In this document: positions 46,371 through 56,002 of the stretch, piece by piece
How positions within the stretch are numbered: the stretch's first letter is position 1
Layout of the letters: every line of letters starts with the position of its first letter
NCBI GenBank assembly: GCA_029256105.1
Contig: JAQSYO010000003.1
Location: 124,001-188,000 of the forward strand
Length of the DNA stretch: 64,000 bases
Source: Herbinix sp.
Lineage (GTDB): Bacteria; Bacillota; Clostridia; Lachnospirales; Lachnospiraceae
Direction: 5' to 3'
The notes under the pieces: model-generated
The model's input: only the letters and a program-made list of their open reading frames with translations
Databases searched by the model: none
Told to the model about the DNA's origin: nothing
Translations under genes and position numbers: made by a program

Positions 46371-48494
46371 GTGAACAAAATTTTGGTAGGATGTAGAAAT
46401 TGGATTATGATTAGAAAATTAAAATCTAGCAAAAAAGAAGAAAAAAATACGAATTCAATCGTTTGGTATCGTAGGATAAGCCTTCGATTGATCATGTCAT
46501 TTATGATACCAATTGCTTTTGTTGTCATTATTGGCCTAGTTTCCTATGACAAGGCGTCTAAGGCAATTGTTGCTAATTATAAGCAATCAAGTCAACAAGC
46601 AATTGAAATGTCAAGCGAATATATCCGTTTTGGTATGGATGCAACACAAGCTACTGCGATTGAGTATATTATGGATAAAAATGTTCAGAGTTTTTTCTCT
46701 GGCTTTCTAGACCCAGATACCATGGGCTATTCGTCTGCCTTCACTGATATTAGAAGCTCCTTATTAACGAAACAGGCTTCTGATCAATTTCTGAGTAATA
46801 TACATATAATTTCATCAAAGGTTAATCTGACAGCCTCTACAATAAAAAATCCAAAAAACAATCTTTATCAAAAATATATTGAATCTGAGGTTGGTAAAAT
46901 ATCAGCAGAAAAACCTACAGCAAAATATTGGGTAGGTATCGATAAAAATTTTGACGAAATGATAGGATTACCAACATCGGATTATGCTATAAGATATGTG
47001 ACTGGTTTTAGTACAGGAAAGGCTTTAATGATGCTCGATATCAGTACTTCGGCCATTCAAGAAATCATAGATCGTTTGGATTTTGGAGCTGGAAGTATCA
47101 TTGGTTTTGTAACGAAGGATGGAAGAGAAATATACAATTCCTCGTATGAGCATAAAGCGGATCAATTATTCACAACCCAAGATTTTTATAAGGATTCTAA
47201 TGACTTGAAAGCTGGCAGCGGGAGTATGGACGTAAAATTTAACGGTAAAGATTATCTATATCTGTATTCAAAAGTTGGAGATACAGGTGTTATGATATGT
47301 TCATTAATTCCGGAAGCGACGCTGATTCAACAAGTGAGCAGTATTAAAAATGTTACATTATTACTTGTAATTTTATCTTGTATTATTGCTGTAGCGATCG
47401 GAGTCTATATTTCTACCGGTATTCAGAATACCATTCGATATATTGTAAACGAATTAGAAAAAGTATCGAAAGGAAATCTTACTATTAAGCTTAGAACAAA
47501 AAGAAAAGATGAGTTTTTATTATTAGCAGGTGGGGTGAATAATACAATTGAAAATATGAGGGGATTGATAGAGAAGGTATTGGATCAGAGCTCTTCTGTT
47601 ACGGCCTCTTCAACTCAAGTAAAAGATTCCTCTGAGGTGTTTTCCCAAGCTACGAAGAATATTATTGATTCAATTAAAGAAATTAAATCTGGAGTGGATC
47701 AACAGGCGGAAGAATCTGAAAACTGTCTCTTGCAGATGGATGACTTATCAGAGAAGATAGAGATAGTAACGGGTAAAACAAATGAGATTAGTGGAATAGC
47801 CAATAAAACAAAGCAAAGCATTGATCATGGGGTTGGATCAATGAAAACCTTGAATACAAAAGCACAGTTAACAACGCAGATTACAGCAAGGATTATTAAT
47901 AATATTGAAACATTACAGGAAAAATCAATAACGATTAATAAAATAGTAGGAACTATTAATGAAATAGCAGATCAAACAAATCTATTATCGTTAAATGCTT
48001 CCATTGAAGCAGCAAGGGCAGGTGAAGCTGGAAGAGGCTTTAGTGTAGTTGCGCTAGAAATCAGAAAACTCGCAGATCAATCTATGCAAGCAGTGCATGA
48101 AATAGAAAAGCTTATAAATGATATACAGCAGCAAACCAAGGAAGCAGTGTTAACGGCGAAAGAAGCAAACAGTGTAGTAAAAGAACAGGAAGAGGCGGTT
48201 AATAATACAGAGGATTCCTTTGAGGATATTAATAATCATGTTGAGAAATTAATCGATAATGTAGGATTGATATTTAGCAGTATCCAAGTAATAGCTACAG
48301 CTAGAGTCGGTACCTTAGCAGCAATTGAAAATATATCAGCAGTATCCCAACAGACTGCTGCTGCAACATTATCTGTTTCCGATATAACAAATCGACAATT
48401 GGACGCGATACATACGTTAAATGATTTATCACTAGAATTAGATAAAAATGCAAGTGAATTGGGGCAAGCTGTTGATAAATTCATAGTAGAGTAA
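46371..48494 (+). CDS. Methyl-accepting chemotaxis protein
   Basis: A 707-residue transmembrane chemoreceptor. A cytoplasmic N-terminus of about 37 residues is followed by transmembrane helix 1 (38-58), a Cache-like extracellular sensor of about 260 residues, transmembrane helix 2 (about 325-348), HAMP, and a long coiled-coil signalling domain. The hairpin tip [20 protein letters not shown] (around residues 534-553) binds CheA and CheW. It starts with GTG; the ribosome site is weak (GGGGGTAAC). The N-terminal 35 polar residues before helix 1 are unusually long. It stands alone, so the chemotaxis machinery must be elsewhere. The ligand is unknown. Confidence 0.93.
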   Translation: MNKILVGCRNWIMIRKLKSSKKEEKNTNSIVWYRRISLRLIMSFMIPIAFVVIIGLVSYDKASKAIVANYKQSSQQAIEMSSEYIRFGMDATQATAIEYIMDKNVQSFFSGFLDPDTMGYSSAFTDIRSSLLTKQASDQFLSNIHIISSKVNLTASTIKNPKNNLYQKYIESEVGKISAEKPTAKYWVGIDKNFDEMIGLPTSDYAIRYVTGFSTGKALMMLDISTSAIQEIIDRLDFGAGSIIGFVTKDGREIYNSSYEHKADQLFTTQDFYKDSNDLKAGSGSMDVKFNGKDYLYLYSKVGDTGVMICSLIPEATLIQQVSSIKNVTLLLVILSCIIAVAIGVYISTGIQNTIRYIVNELEKVSKGNLTIKLRTKRKDEFLLLAGGVNNTIENMRGLIEKVLDQSSSVTASSTQVKDSSEVFSQATKNIIDSIKEIKSGVDQQAEESENCLLQMDDLSEKIEIVTGKTNEISGIANKTKQSIDHGVGSMKTLNTKAQLTTQITARIINNIETLQEKSITINKIVGTINEIADQTNLLSLNASIEAARAGEAGRGFSVVALEIRKLADQSMQAVHEIEKLINDIQQQTKEAVLTAKEANSVVKEQEEAVNNTEDSFEDINNHVEKLIDNVGLIFSSIQVIATARVGTLAAIENISAVSQQTAAATLSVSDITNRQLDAIHTLNDLSLELDKNASELGQAVDKFIVE

Positions 48495-48503
48495 AAGAGA
48501 TAT

Positions 48504-48546
48504 GAGCCTTGACTCAGTAGCAAATAATGCTGTGGAGTCAAGGCTC
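48504..48546 (+). terminator. Stem-loop after the chemoreceptor gene
   Basis: GAGCCTTGACTC (48504-48515) pairs perfectly with GAGTCAAGGCTC (48535-48546) around a 19-nt loop. The following sequence is TGTTATG, a poor T-run, so termination is likely but less certain. Confidence 0.7.
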
Positions 48547-48626
48547 TGTTATGTTCAGCAGTCTCCTAGCCTATGATGAGTAGGATCTCATAGTGGTAAT
48601 TTAAATTCACTTTATGTTTATGAAAC

Positions 48627-48749
48627 TTAACTTAATAACTGTAAAATTCCTTCCGGCTGCTTAATCGCTTGTGCGATCATCGCCTGAGAGGCTTGCTGTA
48701 ATATATTGTACTTCGAGTAGTTTACCATCTCCTCAGCGATAGCAACATC
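48627..48749 (-). pseudogene. Relic of a flagellin gene (C-terminal end)
   Basis: On the minus strand this segment encodes EEMVNYSKYNILQQASQAMI followed by AQAIKQPEGILQLL and a stop codon. That is the conserved C-terminal coiled-coil helix and tail of flagellin (compare the general form SKxNILxQAxxxMxAQANxxPxxxLxLL). Upstream on that strand a stop lies just before it and no flagellin body is present. Only about 40 codons remain, so it is a fragment left by deletion or rearrangement. Nothing else is recognised in the gap 48495-48914 apart from the GntR operators. Confidence 0.82.
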
Positions 48750-48849
48750 TCATATCCTGGATTTAGCCTTTGAATAAAAAACGAGTATTCCTTATCTAGT
48801 ATAGATTTAAAAATATTTTAAGTAGGGTATTTATTATTGATTAAGTATC

Positions 48850-48884
48850 TGATATAATGTGTATCAGTGATATAGGATGTATCA
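48850..48884 (+). promoter_or_regulatory. Two operator copies (TGATA-N7-TATCA) in the GntR/LacI promoter
   Basis: TGATATAATGTGTATCA (48850-48866) and TGATATAGGATGTATCA (48868-48884) are two 17-bp inverted repeats one base apart, centres 18 bp apart. The first contains a TATAAT -10 box (48853-48858). The same pattern recurs upstream of GH38. They are likely autoregulatory sites of the downstream repressor. Confidence 0.75.
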
Positions 48885-48914
48885 GTATAATAAAAAGCAG
48901 TGGGAGATGTATAA

Positions 48915-50048
48915 ATGAAAGTTAATCAGAATATGCCGGATACTTTGTATATTAGAGTTCGTAATGAAATATTGAAAATGATAATAGAACGTAATATTGG
49001 AGCCAATGAATTATTACCTTCGGAAGGTGAAATAGCGGAGCTATGTGGTGTCAGTAAGATGACGAGTAAACTGGCTCTCAATTCACTTGTTGATGAACAG
49101 ATCGTATATAGAATACCTAGAAGAGGTAGTTTTCTTAAGGATGTTGATATTAATAAGATTAGAAGTATGGTGGACACCAAAAATAATTCTACCATTGCGA
49201 TTGGAAAGACGAACTTCTTAGCCTTGATTATTCCAAAACTAGATTCTTATATCAGTAATATTGTGAAAGGAATTGAGAAGGCAGCTAAGGATAATAATTT
49301 TCATGTGGTTGTTAAATTCTCAAATGGCATGAGTGAACAAGAAGAACAAATCCTCTCAGAATTATCAAAAATATCGGAAATAAAAGGAGTTATTCTATTT
49401 CCTGGCGATAACAATACTTGTGGTATTGAATTGCTACAGTATAAAGTAAGAAATTATCCACTTGTGATGATTGACCGTGTGTTTAAAGAAATTGAGTTTG
49501 ATAGTATATATCACGATCATTTTCAAGGAGCCAAGGATGCAGTTAACTATCTACTCGATAAAGGACATAGTAAAATCGGATTTATTTCAAAAAGTATTTC
49601 AAATGTTACGAGTCGTGAAGAACGATATCAAGGTTATATCAGTGCCATGATGGAATCTAATAAACGGGTGAAAAGTGAATATGTTCAAATCGACGATGAA
49701 TTAATAAGCAGTGAGGCACTAAGATCTTATTTAACGAAAAATGATACGATATCAGCTGTATTTTGTGCAGATGATTATATTGCCACTAATATGTATTATG
49801 CTGCTGAGTGGCTGGGCAAAAAAATCCCGGAAGATTTATCTATCATAGGTTTTACAGATAATGAAATCCTGGAATTTCTTCCATTAAAAATGACGACAGT
49901 CAGACAACCGGTAGAGGAATTATGCACGAAGGCAGTTGAAATATTGATCAATAAAATAACAGATAGTGATGCATCTACCCAAACTATTAAAATTAAAACA
50001 GAAGTAATTGAGCGTTCCAGTGTTGCTCCTTTCATTAGCAGTAATTAG
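48915..50048 (+). CDS. GntR-type repressor with LacI-like sensor (AraR-like)
   Basis: A 377-residue regulator. The N-terminal winged helix-turn-helix (about 8-75) has the GntR pattern LPSEGEIAELCGVSKMTSKLALNSL with RIPRRGSF as the wing. The rest is a periplasmic-binding-protein-like sugar sensor, with IIPKLDSY, GHSKIGFIS, AVFCADDYIA and SIIGFTDNE. This fusion is typical of AraR. Paired TGATA-N7-TATCA sites lie in its own promoter and before GH38, so it probably represses itself and the mannosidase locus. The inducer is unknown; the downstream enzymes suggest a mannoside. A terminator follows. Confidence 0.9.
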   Translation: MKVNQNMPDTLYIRVRNEILKMIIERNIGANELLPSEGEIAELCGVSKMTSKLALNSLVDEQIVYRIPRRGSFLKDVDINKIRSMVDTKNNSTIAIGKTNFLALIIPKLDSYISNIVKGIEKAAKDNNFHVVVKFSNGMSEQEEQILSELSKISEIKGVILFPGDNNTCGIELLQYKVRNYPLVMIDRVFKEIEFDSIYHDHFQGAKDAVNYLLDKGHSKIGFISKSISNVTSREERYQGYISAMMESNKRVKSEYVQIDDELISSEALRSYLTKNDTISAVFCADDYIATNMYYAAEWLGKKIPEDLSIIGFTDNEILEFLPLKMTTVRQPVEELCTKAVEILINKITDSDASTQTIKIKTEVIERSSVAPFISSN

Positions 50049-50060
50049 TAAAAATGAATA

Positions 50061-50089
50061 AAGGTCTCCTATGGAGACTTTATTTTTTT
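50061..50089 (+). terminator. Rho-independent terminator after the GntR/LacI gene
   Basis: AAGGTCTCC (50061-50069) pairs with GGAGACTTT (50073-50081) with one wobble and a 3-nt loop, followed by ATTTTTTT. Confidence 0.82.
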
Positions 50090-50109
50090 GTAAATTTGAT
50101 GAAAACGTA

Positions 50110-50167
50110 TTGACAAATCAACTGATATGTATTAGTATCAATATATCAAGTGATATTAAGTATATCA
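50110..50167 (+). promoter_or_regulatory. Promoter and two operators of the GH38 operon
   Basis: TTGACA (50110-50115) and TAGTAT (50133-50138) are 17 bp apart. TGATATGTATTAGTATCA (50123-50140) is an 18-bp version of the repeat, with an N8 centre, overlapping the -10 box. TGATATTAAGTATATCA (50151-50167) is a perfect TGATA-N7-TATCA copy just downstream. Both resemble the sites in front of the GntR/LacI gene, which implies shared repression. Confidence 0.75.
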
Positions 50168-50194
50168 AGAATATCAAGACGAAAAATACTATTT

Positions 50195-50338
50195 AAGTAA
50201 TACTACAAGTAATACTACAAGTAATATTTCAAGTAATACTACAAGTAATACTTCAAGTAATACTTCAAGTAATACTACAAGTATTACAACAATTAAAACA
50301 ACAAGTAAAACAACAAGTGAAACAACAAAAGTAACATG
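50195..50338 (+). repeat. 12-bp tandem repeat in the GH38 5' leader
   Basis: About 12 copies of a 12-bp unit, consensus AAGTAATACTAC drifting to AAGTAAAACAAC, fill 144 bases between the promoter and the GH38 start. The plus strand has no G except within AAGT-type units. One frame would read Ser-Asn-Thr-Thr repeats but has no start codon, so it is taken as untranslated leader. Confidence 0.9.
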
Positions 50339-50431
50339 AATGAAAGTAACAAAGGAACAAAATATCAATGAAATGAAATTACGACAACATAATTTCACAT
50401 TACAATAATCTCAGTAGGGAGCTAATCACAA

Positions 50432-53400
50432 ATGCCATATCCTATTAACGAAATTAAACCTAATTTACGCAATACTTTGAATGCAATTGAAGCCTCCATC
50501 TATAAAAGCATTAAGCCCTTACGGGTCACGATATGGAAAACCTCAGAACCTGTTTCTTTTGAAGAACGTACAAAAGGGGAAGAGAAAGAGGTCTCAATCG
50601 GAGATAGCTGGGGAGAAATATGGGACTGCGCGTGGTTTCATTTTGAAGGTGAAGTACCAAATGTTTTGAACGGGAAAAAAGTAGTTCTATTAATTGATAT
50701 CAGTGGTGAAGCCTGCTTATTTGATTCAGAAGGCTGTCCTATTCAAGGATTAACGAATGTATCCTCTGAATTTGATCTAAGTCTCGGAAAACCTGGTAAG
50801 AGGGTTGTAGAAATATCAAACAATGCCCGTGGCGGTGAAACAATTGATATATGGGCAGACGCAGGTTGTAATGATTTATTTGGAAAGTACCAAGATCATG
50901 GTTGTATAAAAGAAGCCCATATTGCTTCCTGTAATGAAGCAATGAGACAGTTATATTATGATTTTGAAGTACTACACGAGCTCATGAATAATTTATCTGA
51001 AAATAGTGCAAGAGCGCAGAGTATTATGTATTCCCTAAATAGAGCTTCCTTAGAACTGAACGAATTCAATGAGGAGGAAGCAATTCGCGCTAGAAATATT
51101 ATTGCCGTTGAGTTAAACAAAAAAGGTGGAGATCCATCCTTGAGGCTCAGTGCAGTTGGTCATGCACATATTGATTTGGCATGGTTATGGCCAATTCGAG
51201 AGACAAAAAGAAAAGCAGCAAGAACCCTCTCTACTGCACTTATGATGCTGGAGAGATATCCGGATTATGTATTTGGTGCAAGCCAACCTCAGCTTTATTC
51301 CTGGGTGAAGGAAAGTTATCCTGCGCTTTATAAAAAAATTACTGCAAGAATTGCAGAGGGTAGATGGGAAGCACAGGGTGGTATGTGGGTTGAAGCAGAT
51401 ACCAATATTTCTGGTGGAGAAGCACTTGTTCGTCAAATTTTATATGGTAAAAGGTTCTTTCAAAAAGAGTTTCAAAAGGATATGAAATCTTTATGGCTCC
51501 CGGATGTATTCGGTTATTCCGGGGCACTGCCTCAAATATTGAAAAAATCAGGAATTGATTACTTTATGACCATAAAGCTTTCATGGAGTGTACATAATAA
51601 ATTTCCACATCACACGTTTGTATGGACGGGCATTGACGGTAGTGAAATCTTGGCTCACATGCCTCCGGAAGGAACCTATAATTCAGCAGCCTCACCTTCC
51701 TCTATTCGAAAAGCGGAAAATGAGTATCTTGATAAAGGGATAGCACAGGACTGCTTGATGTTATTTGGAATTGGTGATGGTGGCGGTGGACCAGGGGAAG
51801 AGCATCTGGAACGACTTACAAGAGAGAAGAATTTAGAGGGATTAATTCCGGTCACTCAAGAAACCAGTATTCAGTTTTTTGACCGATTAAAATCTAATCA
51901 AGTTGATTATAAAACTTGGCAGGGTGAACTGTACTTAGAGAAACATCAAGGGACACTTACGTCGCAAGCCAAGAGCAAACGTTATAATCGGAAATTAGAA
52001 ATTGCATTAAGAGAGTTGGAATTTATAGCGGTATTAGCAAAATTACAAGGTGGCTATGAATATCCATCGGCTCAAATCGAAGCATTATGGAAAGAAATAT
52101 TGCTTTATCAATTTCATGATATTCTTCCTGGCTCCTCAATTCGAAGAGTATATGAGGAGTCCATAGAGAGATATGGTGTTATAACACAGGAAGTAAAGAA
52201 GCTTACCTTACAAGCTTATGAGGTACTTACACAGAACAATTCAATCGTATTCAATACTCTATCCTGGAATAGGGAAGAATGGCTTAAGCTTGAGGAAAAC
52301 TGGATCAAAGTAGCGGTACCTTCTATGGGGTATGCAGCGTTTGGAAAGCAAACATTATTGAATTGGATCTCATCTTCAAATTATCCGAGTGCTGATATCA
52401 ATAAATTGGAGAATGAATATCTCTTATTAAAGTTTAATTCAGATGGCTCCATTAAGTCTATTTATGATAAAGAACTTGATAGAGAAGTTATATCGCCTGG
52501 GCAAGTAGGAAATCAATTGAAGGTTTACCATGACCAAGGGGATGCTTGGGATTTCTCAATACAATACAATCAAAGACCATCAATGGAGTTTATACTGACA
52601 TCAACTCAGGCTAGTGTAGATGGGCCAAAAGCTGAAGTCCTGCAGATATATACCTATGGTAATTCGCAACTTGAGCAAAGGATTGTTTTGATGAGTAATA
52701 GTCGTAGAGTGGATTTTATTACTAAGGTACAATGGCAGGAAAGTCAGAAGATGTTAAGAACCTCATTTCCAATCAATGTATTAGCTTTAGAAGCAACCTG
52801 TGATATACAATTTGGATGCGTTAACAGACCAACGCATATCAATACTGGTTTTGATATGGCAAAACAGGAAGTATGTGCACATAAATGGGTGGATATATCG
52901 GAACCTGAATACGGAGTAGCGTTACTTAATGATTGCAAGTATGGATATAATGTTGACAAAAATGTAATTGATTTGAATTTATTAAGAAGTCCGAGGTATC
53001 CGGATGAAACAGCAGATCAAGGAGAACAGGAATTTACATATAGCATCTATCCTCATCGTGGTAATCATATGGCGGGGAAGGTAAATCAAGTAGCTTATGA
53101 ACTTAATATGCCACTGGTGGTTCGGCAATCCGGTAGTGAGAATAATCAAGTGAATAAATCGATGGCCTTTCTTCATTTGGACCGTGAGAATGTCATCATA
53201 GAAACAATTAAAAAAGCGGAGGACAGTGAGGAAATCATCGTAAGGTTATATGAATGCTATGGTACCTCATGCTCTGCTAAATTGATAATGGGAATAAATC
53301 CAATTGCAGTAAAGTTAGTAGATCTAATGGAAAAAGAGGTAGATGAAATTGAAATATTAAAAATGAAGCAGAAAGATGCTTCTATTGAACTTCATTTTAA

Positions 53401-53437
53401 ACCATTTGAGATTTTAACTTTAAAAATACAATTATAA
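50432..53437 (+). CDS. GH38 alpha-mannosidase
   Basis: A 1001-residue retaining zinc glycosidase of the cytosolic bacterial type. The zinc pair His246 and Asp248 is in GHAHIDLAW, the nucleophile Asp358 is in WLPDVFGYSG, and a further zinc-site His is in HDILPGSS. A mid-barrel helical domain and C-terminal beta-sandwich domains account for the length. It has no signal peptide, so it hydrolyses alpha-mannosides in the cytoplasm. The leader holds a promoter, two predicted repressor sites and a 12-bp tandem repeat. An ABC importer follows 168 nt later, probably under the same control. The ribosome site GGGAG is about 11 bases before the ATG. Confidence 0.94.
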   Translation: MPYPINEIKPNLRNTLNAIEASIYKSIKPLRVTIWKTSEPVSFEERTKGEEKEVSIGDSWGEIWDCAWFHFEGEVPNVLNGKKVVLLIDISGEACLFDSEGCPIQGLTNVSSEFDLSLGKPGKRVVEISNNARGGETIDIWADAGCNDLFGKYQDHGCIKEAHIASCNEAMRQLYYDFEVLHELMNNLSENSARAQSIMYSLNRASLELNEFNEEEAIRARNIIAVELNKKGGDPSLRLSAVGHAHIDLAWLWPIRETKRKAARTLSTALMMLERYPDYVFGASQPQLYSWVKESYPALYKKITARIAEGRWEAQGGMWVEADTNISGGEALVRQILYGKRFFQKEFQKDMKSLWLPDVFGYSGALPQILKKSGIDYFMTIKLSWSVHNKFPHHTFVWTGIDGSEILAHMPPEGTYNSAASPSSIRKAENEYLDKGIAQDCLMLFGIGDGGGGPGEEHLERLTREKNLEGLIPVTQETSIQFFDRLKSNQVDYKTWQGELYLEKHQGTLTSQAKSKRYNRKLEIALRELEFIAVLAKLQGGYEYPSAQIEALWKEILLYQFHDILPGSSIRRVYEESIERYGVITQEVKKLTLQAYEVLTQNNSIVFNTLSWNREEWLKLEENWIKVAVPSMGYAAFGKQTLLNWISSSNYPSADINKLENEYLLLKFNSDGSIKSIYDKELDREVISPGQVGNQLKVYHDQGDAWDFSIQYNQRPSMEFILTSTQASVDGPKAEVLQIYTYGNSQLEQRIVLMSNSRRVDFITKVQWQESQKMLRTSFPINVLALEATCDIQFGCVNRPTHINTGFDMAKQEVCAHKWVDISEPEYGVALLNDCKYGYNVDKNVIDLNLLRSPRYPDETADQGEQEFTYSIYPHRGNHMAGKVNQVAYELNMPLVVRQSGSENNQVNKSMAFLHLDRENVIIETIKKAEDSEEIIVRLYECYGTSCSAKLIMGINPIAVKLVDLMEKEVDEIEILKMKQKDASIELHFKPFEILTLKIQL

Positions 53438-53605
53438 TATCGGATGGATATTTGTCGATTGGTGCACATTGGCAAATTGATATAGTCTTTCATGCTCTTA
53501 CTAATTGGGAGGTGGTTCAGAACTTACCTTGGATAGTATAAAGATTTTAAGTGGGGATTGCGATACAAACTAAAAATAGTTAGGAAAAGGAGAGTAAGGA
53601 AAATT

Positions 53606-54979
53606 ATGAAAAAATTTATTGCGTTACTGCTCGCTTGTGTTATGGTATTTTCATTCTCAGGTTGTGCAAAAGAACAAACAAATGACGAAACAAACGCGCC
53701 GGCAACGGAGGGAGCAGCAAAAACAGATGCGGAAACTCCAAAAGAGGAGCCTTCCACTGAAAAGATTCATTTGGTTGCACCTAAGTTAGGCTTTACCGAA
53801 GAGCAAATAAAGTTAGAAAAAGAGAATGCAGAAGCAAAAGGAGAAGATTTATCCTGGAGTGCTAAATACTATATTGGTGTTACAGAAAAAATTGCGAACG
53901 ATTATCCTAATTATGATATGGAATATGTAGATTGGGGTTGGGCAGAAACTTTGGATCAAAAACAACGTGCTTCCATCCTATCCGGTGATGTGCCAAGCTT
54001 AGTTGCCGGAGAAACCTTTATGCCGGTCTATGCAGCTTCCGGTATGCTTGATCCACTTCCCCAAGATATCGTAGATATGGTTAATCCATCCTTCCTTATT
54101 AAAAATCCGGAGGGTGTACCGGTTGCGGTAGCTTACAAATCTTCTATATTTATGTTATTCTATAATAAAACGTTAATGAAAAATGCTGGACTTGACCCGG
54201 AAAGCCCTCCGAAGACTTGGGAGGAATGGAAAGAGATGTCCAGAATAATAACAGAAAAAGGTGAAGGTAAAGTATTTGGTGGTGGTGTTCCCTCCTTCCC
54301 TCATGCAGGTGGTTCCCTTCGTGCAACACCATTCTTCCGTCAAATGGGAGTGGACTTTGGTGGAGGAACAACGGTTAGTCTTACAGATCCTAAAATGATA
54401 GAAACACTTCAGTTTATTCGTGATATGAATGCATACCTACCTGCAGGACTTGGTAATAGTGCAGATGAAGGTCCATTATGGACAGAGTTTCAAGAGAATG
54501 AAACCGTTGCATTTGCTGTTAATGGCTCTTGGCAACAAGCTGGACTTGAAGCAAATGGTGTTGACTGGGGTGTAACTGAACTTCCTCTTCCCGAGGGTGG
54601 CGTTACAGGCAATTGCATGGTTGGTGCAGTATATGTAGGTGTACCAACACAAGCAGAGAATAAGGAAGATTGCTTTAATTTAATTCGTGTATTACTTGAT
54701 ACAGAACTTCAGAAGAACGTTGTATATGAGACAGTACCTTCTCCTCTTAATATTTACATTGATAGCGATGCTGAATATGCAGATAATAAGACCTTAAAGG
54801 TTGCAACAGAAGCCTTAAAGAACGGTACCTACGCAGGTTTAACTACATTTGATAAAAACGATGCACAGATATGGGAAATTATTAATACAAAGGTTCTTGC
54901 TAGAACGACCATGACGAATGATTCTATTGAAGACATTTGCTCAGAAGCGCAATCGGAGATTGAAAACTTATTAAAATAA
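53606..54979 (+). CDS. ABC sugar importer, substrate-binding lipoprotein (family 1)
   Basis: A 457-residue solute-binding lipoprotein. The signal peptide ends in FSGC with Cys20, followed by a Glu/Thr/Ala linker to about residue 48. The mature domain has LFYNKTLMKNAGLDPESPPKTWEEW-like and FAVNGSW segments typical of family 1 oligosaccharide binders. ATG at 53606 is chosen because the signal peptide starts there, after AAGGA; an upstream TTG frame adds an unlikely basic tail. It works with permeases at 55097 and 55999. A strong hairpin separates it from them. The ligand may be a mannoside, inferred from GH38. Confidence 0.9.
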   Translation: MKKFIALLLACVMVFSFSGCAKEQTNDETNAPATEGAAKTDAETPKEEPSTEKIHLVAPKLGFTEEQIKLEKENAEAKGEDLSWSAKYYIGVTEKIANDYPNYDMEYVDWGWAETLDQKQRASILSGDVPSLVAGETFMPVYAASGMLDPLPQDIVDMVNPSFLIKNPEGVPVAVAYKSSIFMLFYNKTLMKNAGLDPESPPKTWEEWKEMSRIITEKGEGKVFGGGVPSFPHAGGSLRATPFFRQMGVDFGGGTTVSLTDPKMIETLQFIRDMNAYLPAGLGNSADEGPLWTEFQENETVAFAVNGSWQQAGLEANGVDWGVTELPLPEGGVTGNCMVGAVYVGVPTQAENKEDCFNLIRVLLDTELQKNVVYETVPSPLNIYIDSDAEYADNKTLKVATEALKNGTYAGLTTFDKNDAQIWEIINTKVLARTTMTNDSIEDICSEAQSEIENLLK

Positions 54980-54990
54980 TATTGGTTAGG

Positions 54991-55022
54991 AACAGTGGGT
55001 GGGGTATACCCCTCCCACTGTT
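54991..55022 (+). promoter_or_regulatory. Strong hairpin between binding-protein and permease genes
   Basis: AACAGTGGG-T-GGGG (54991-55004) pairs with CCCC-T-CCCACTGTT (55009-55022) around TATA, 13 base pairs with one mismatch. There is no following T-run. It lies 12 nt after the binding-protein stop, the same position as the hairpin at 8209 in the first importer. It probably stabilises the upstream mRNA or lowers permease expression. Confidence 0.65.
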
Positions 55023-55096
55023 ATTCATGATAGTAAATGCTTTGTCTCTCTAACAAAAAGAATAAAATGGATACTAATTATTATGGGGGTATTTTA

Positions 55097-56002
55097 ATGA
55101 ATTCAATCTATACTAAAAAGCGTATCGTAACGAGGAAACAGCGAGAAGCCCGTAGAGCCTATGCTATTATCATACCGATATTTACCTACATAGCAATTTG
55201 GAGTCTGATCCCTTTGCTGATCGGATTATTTCTTGGCTTTACAAGTTTTGATGTAATAAATGGCTTCCCTAAGTGGGTTGGTTTAGACAACTTTAAGACC
55301 TTCTTTGGTACAAAGGATTATCCAACGCTGTTATTTCGGCAATTGTGGATGGGTGGTTTATGTCTTGTTGCAAATACGATACTTTCTTTTATCTTAGCAT
55401 TAGGCCTGAATGTTAAACACCCTTTTAGAGGATTTTTCCGTACAGCTGTGTACGTTCCAACAATTGCAGCAGCTTCAGTAACTTCTGCTGTTTTTCTAGC
55501 ACTACTAAATCCCTTCAATGGAGGGCTAAACAAATTTCTTATGACCATCGGTCATGAGCCTATTATTTGGAGTTATAGTCAATTTTGGATGGTGTTTTGG
55601 GTTATTATTTTCTATGTGTGGCGCTCTATTGGGCCTTCAGCTATTATTTGGTTGGGCGGTCTTCAGTCAATTGACACTACGTTATATGAAGCGGCAAAGG
55701 TAGATGGTGCTAATAAATTGCAACAAATTAAGTATATTACAATTCCTGGATTACGTTTTATCGCGATTTATATCGTATTAACAGGTCTTATCGGAGCAAT
55801 GCAGATGTATGATGTGATTATGCTCTTAACCCACGGAAATCCATATGGAAAGACAGATGTTTTAATGTATCGGATTTATCGCGATGGTGTAATAAGCTTT
55901 AATATGGGAATGGCAGGTGCTGCATCAACAATTTTAGGATTTGTAACAATCTTCTTTGCGTTTATATCTTATAAATCCATAATGAGAGGTGAAGATAAAT
56001 GA
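55097..56002 (+). CDS. ABC sugar importer permease, MalF-type
   Basis: A 301-residue permease with six predicted membrane helices and the EAA loop TLYEAAKVDGANKLQQIKYI. The ATG at 55097 follows GGGGGT and gives a normal short basic N-terminus; an earlier ATG at 55070 also exists. Its last four bases overlap the next permease (ATGA), so the two are translated together. It belongs with the lipoprotein at 53606 and has no local ATPase. Confidence 0.92.
   Translation: MNSIYTKKRIVTRKQREARRAYAIIIPIFTYIAIWSLIPLLIGLFLGFTSFDVINGFPKWVGLDNFKTFFGTKDYPTLLFRQLWMGGLCLVANTILSFILALGLNVKHPFRGFFRTAVYVPTIAAASVTSAVFLALLNPFNGGLNKFLMTIGHEPIIWSYSQFWMVFWVIIFYVWRSIGPSAIIWLGGLQSIDTTLYEAAKVDGANKLQQIKYITIPGLRFIAIYIVLTGLIGAMQMYDVIMLLTHGNPYGKTDVLMYRIYRDGVISFNMGMAGAASTILGFVTIFFAFISYKSIMRGEDK

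Noticed and set aside
50189-50398. Val/Leu-rich minus-strand frame and Ser/Asn/Thr-rich plus-strand frame
   Set aside because: Both come from the 12-bp repeat; the plus-strand frame has no start codon.
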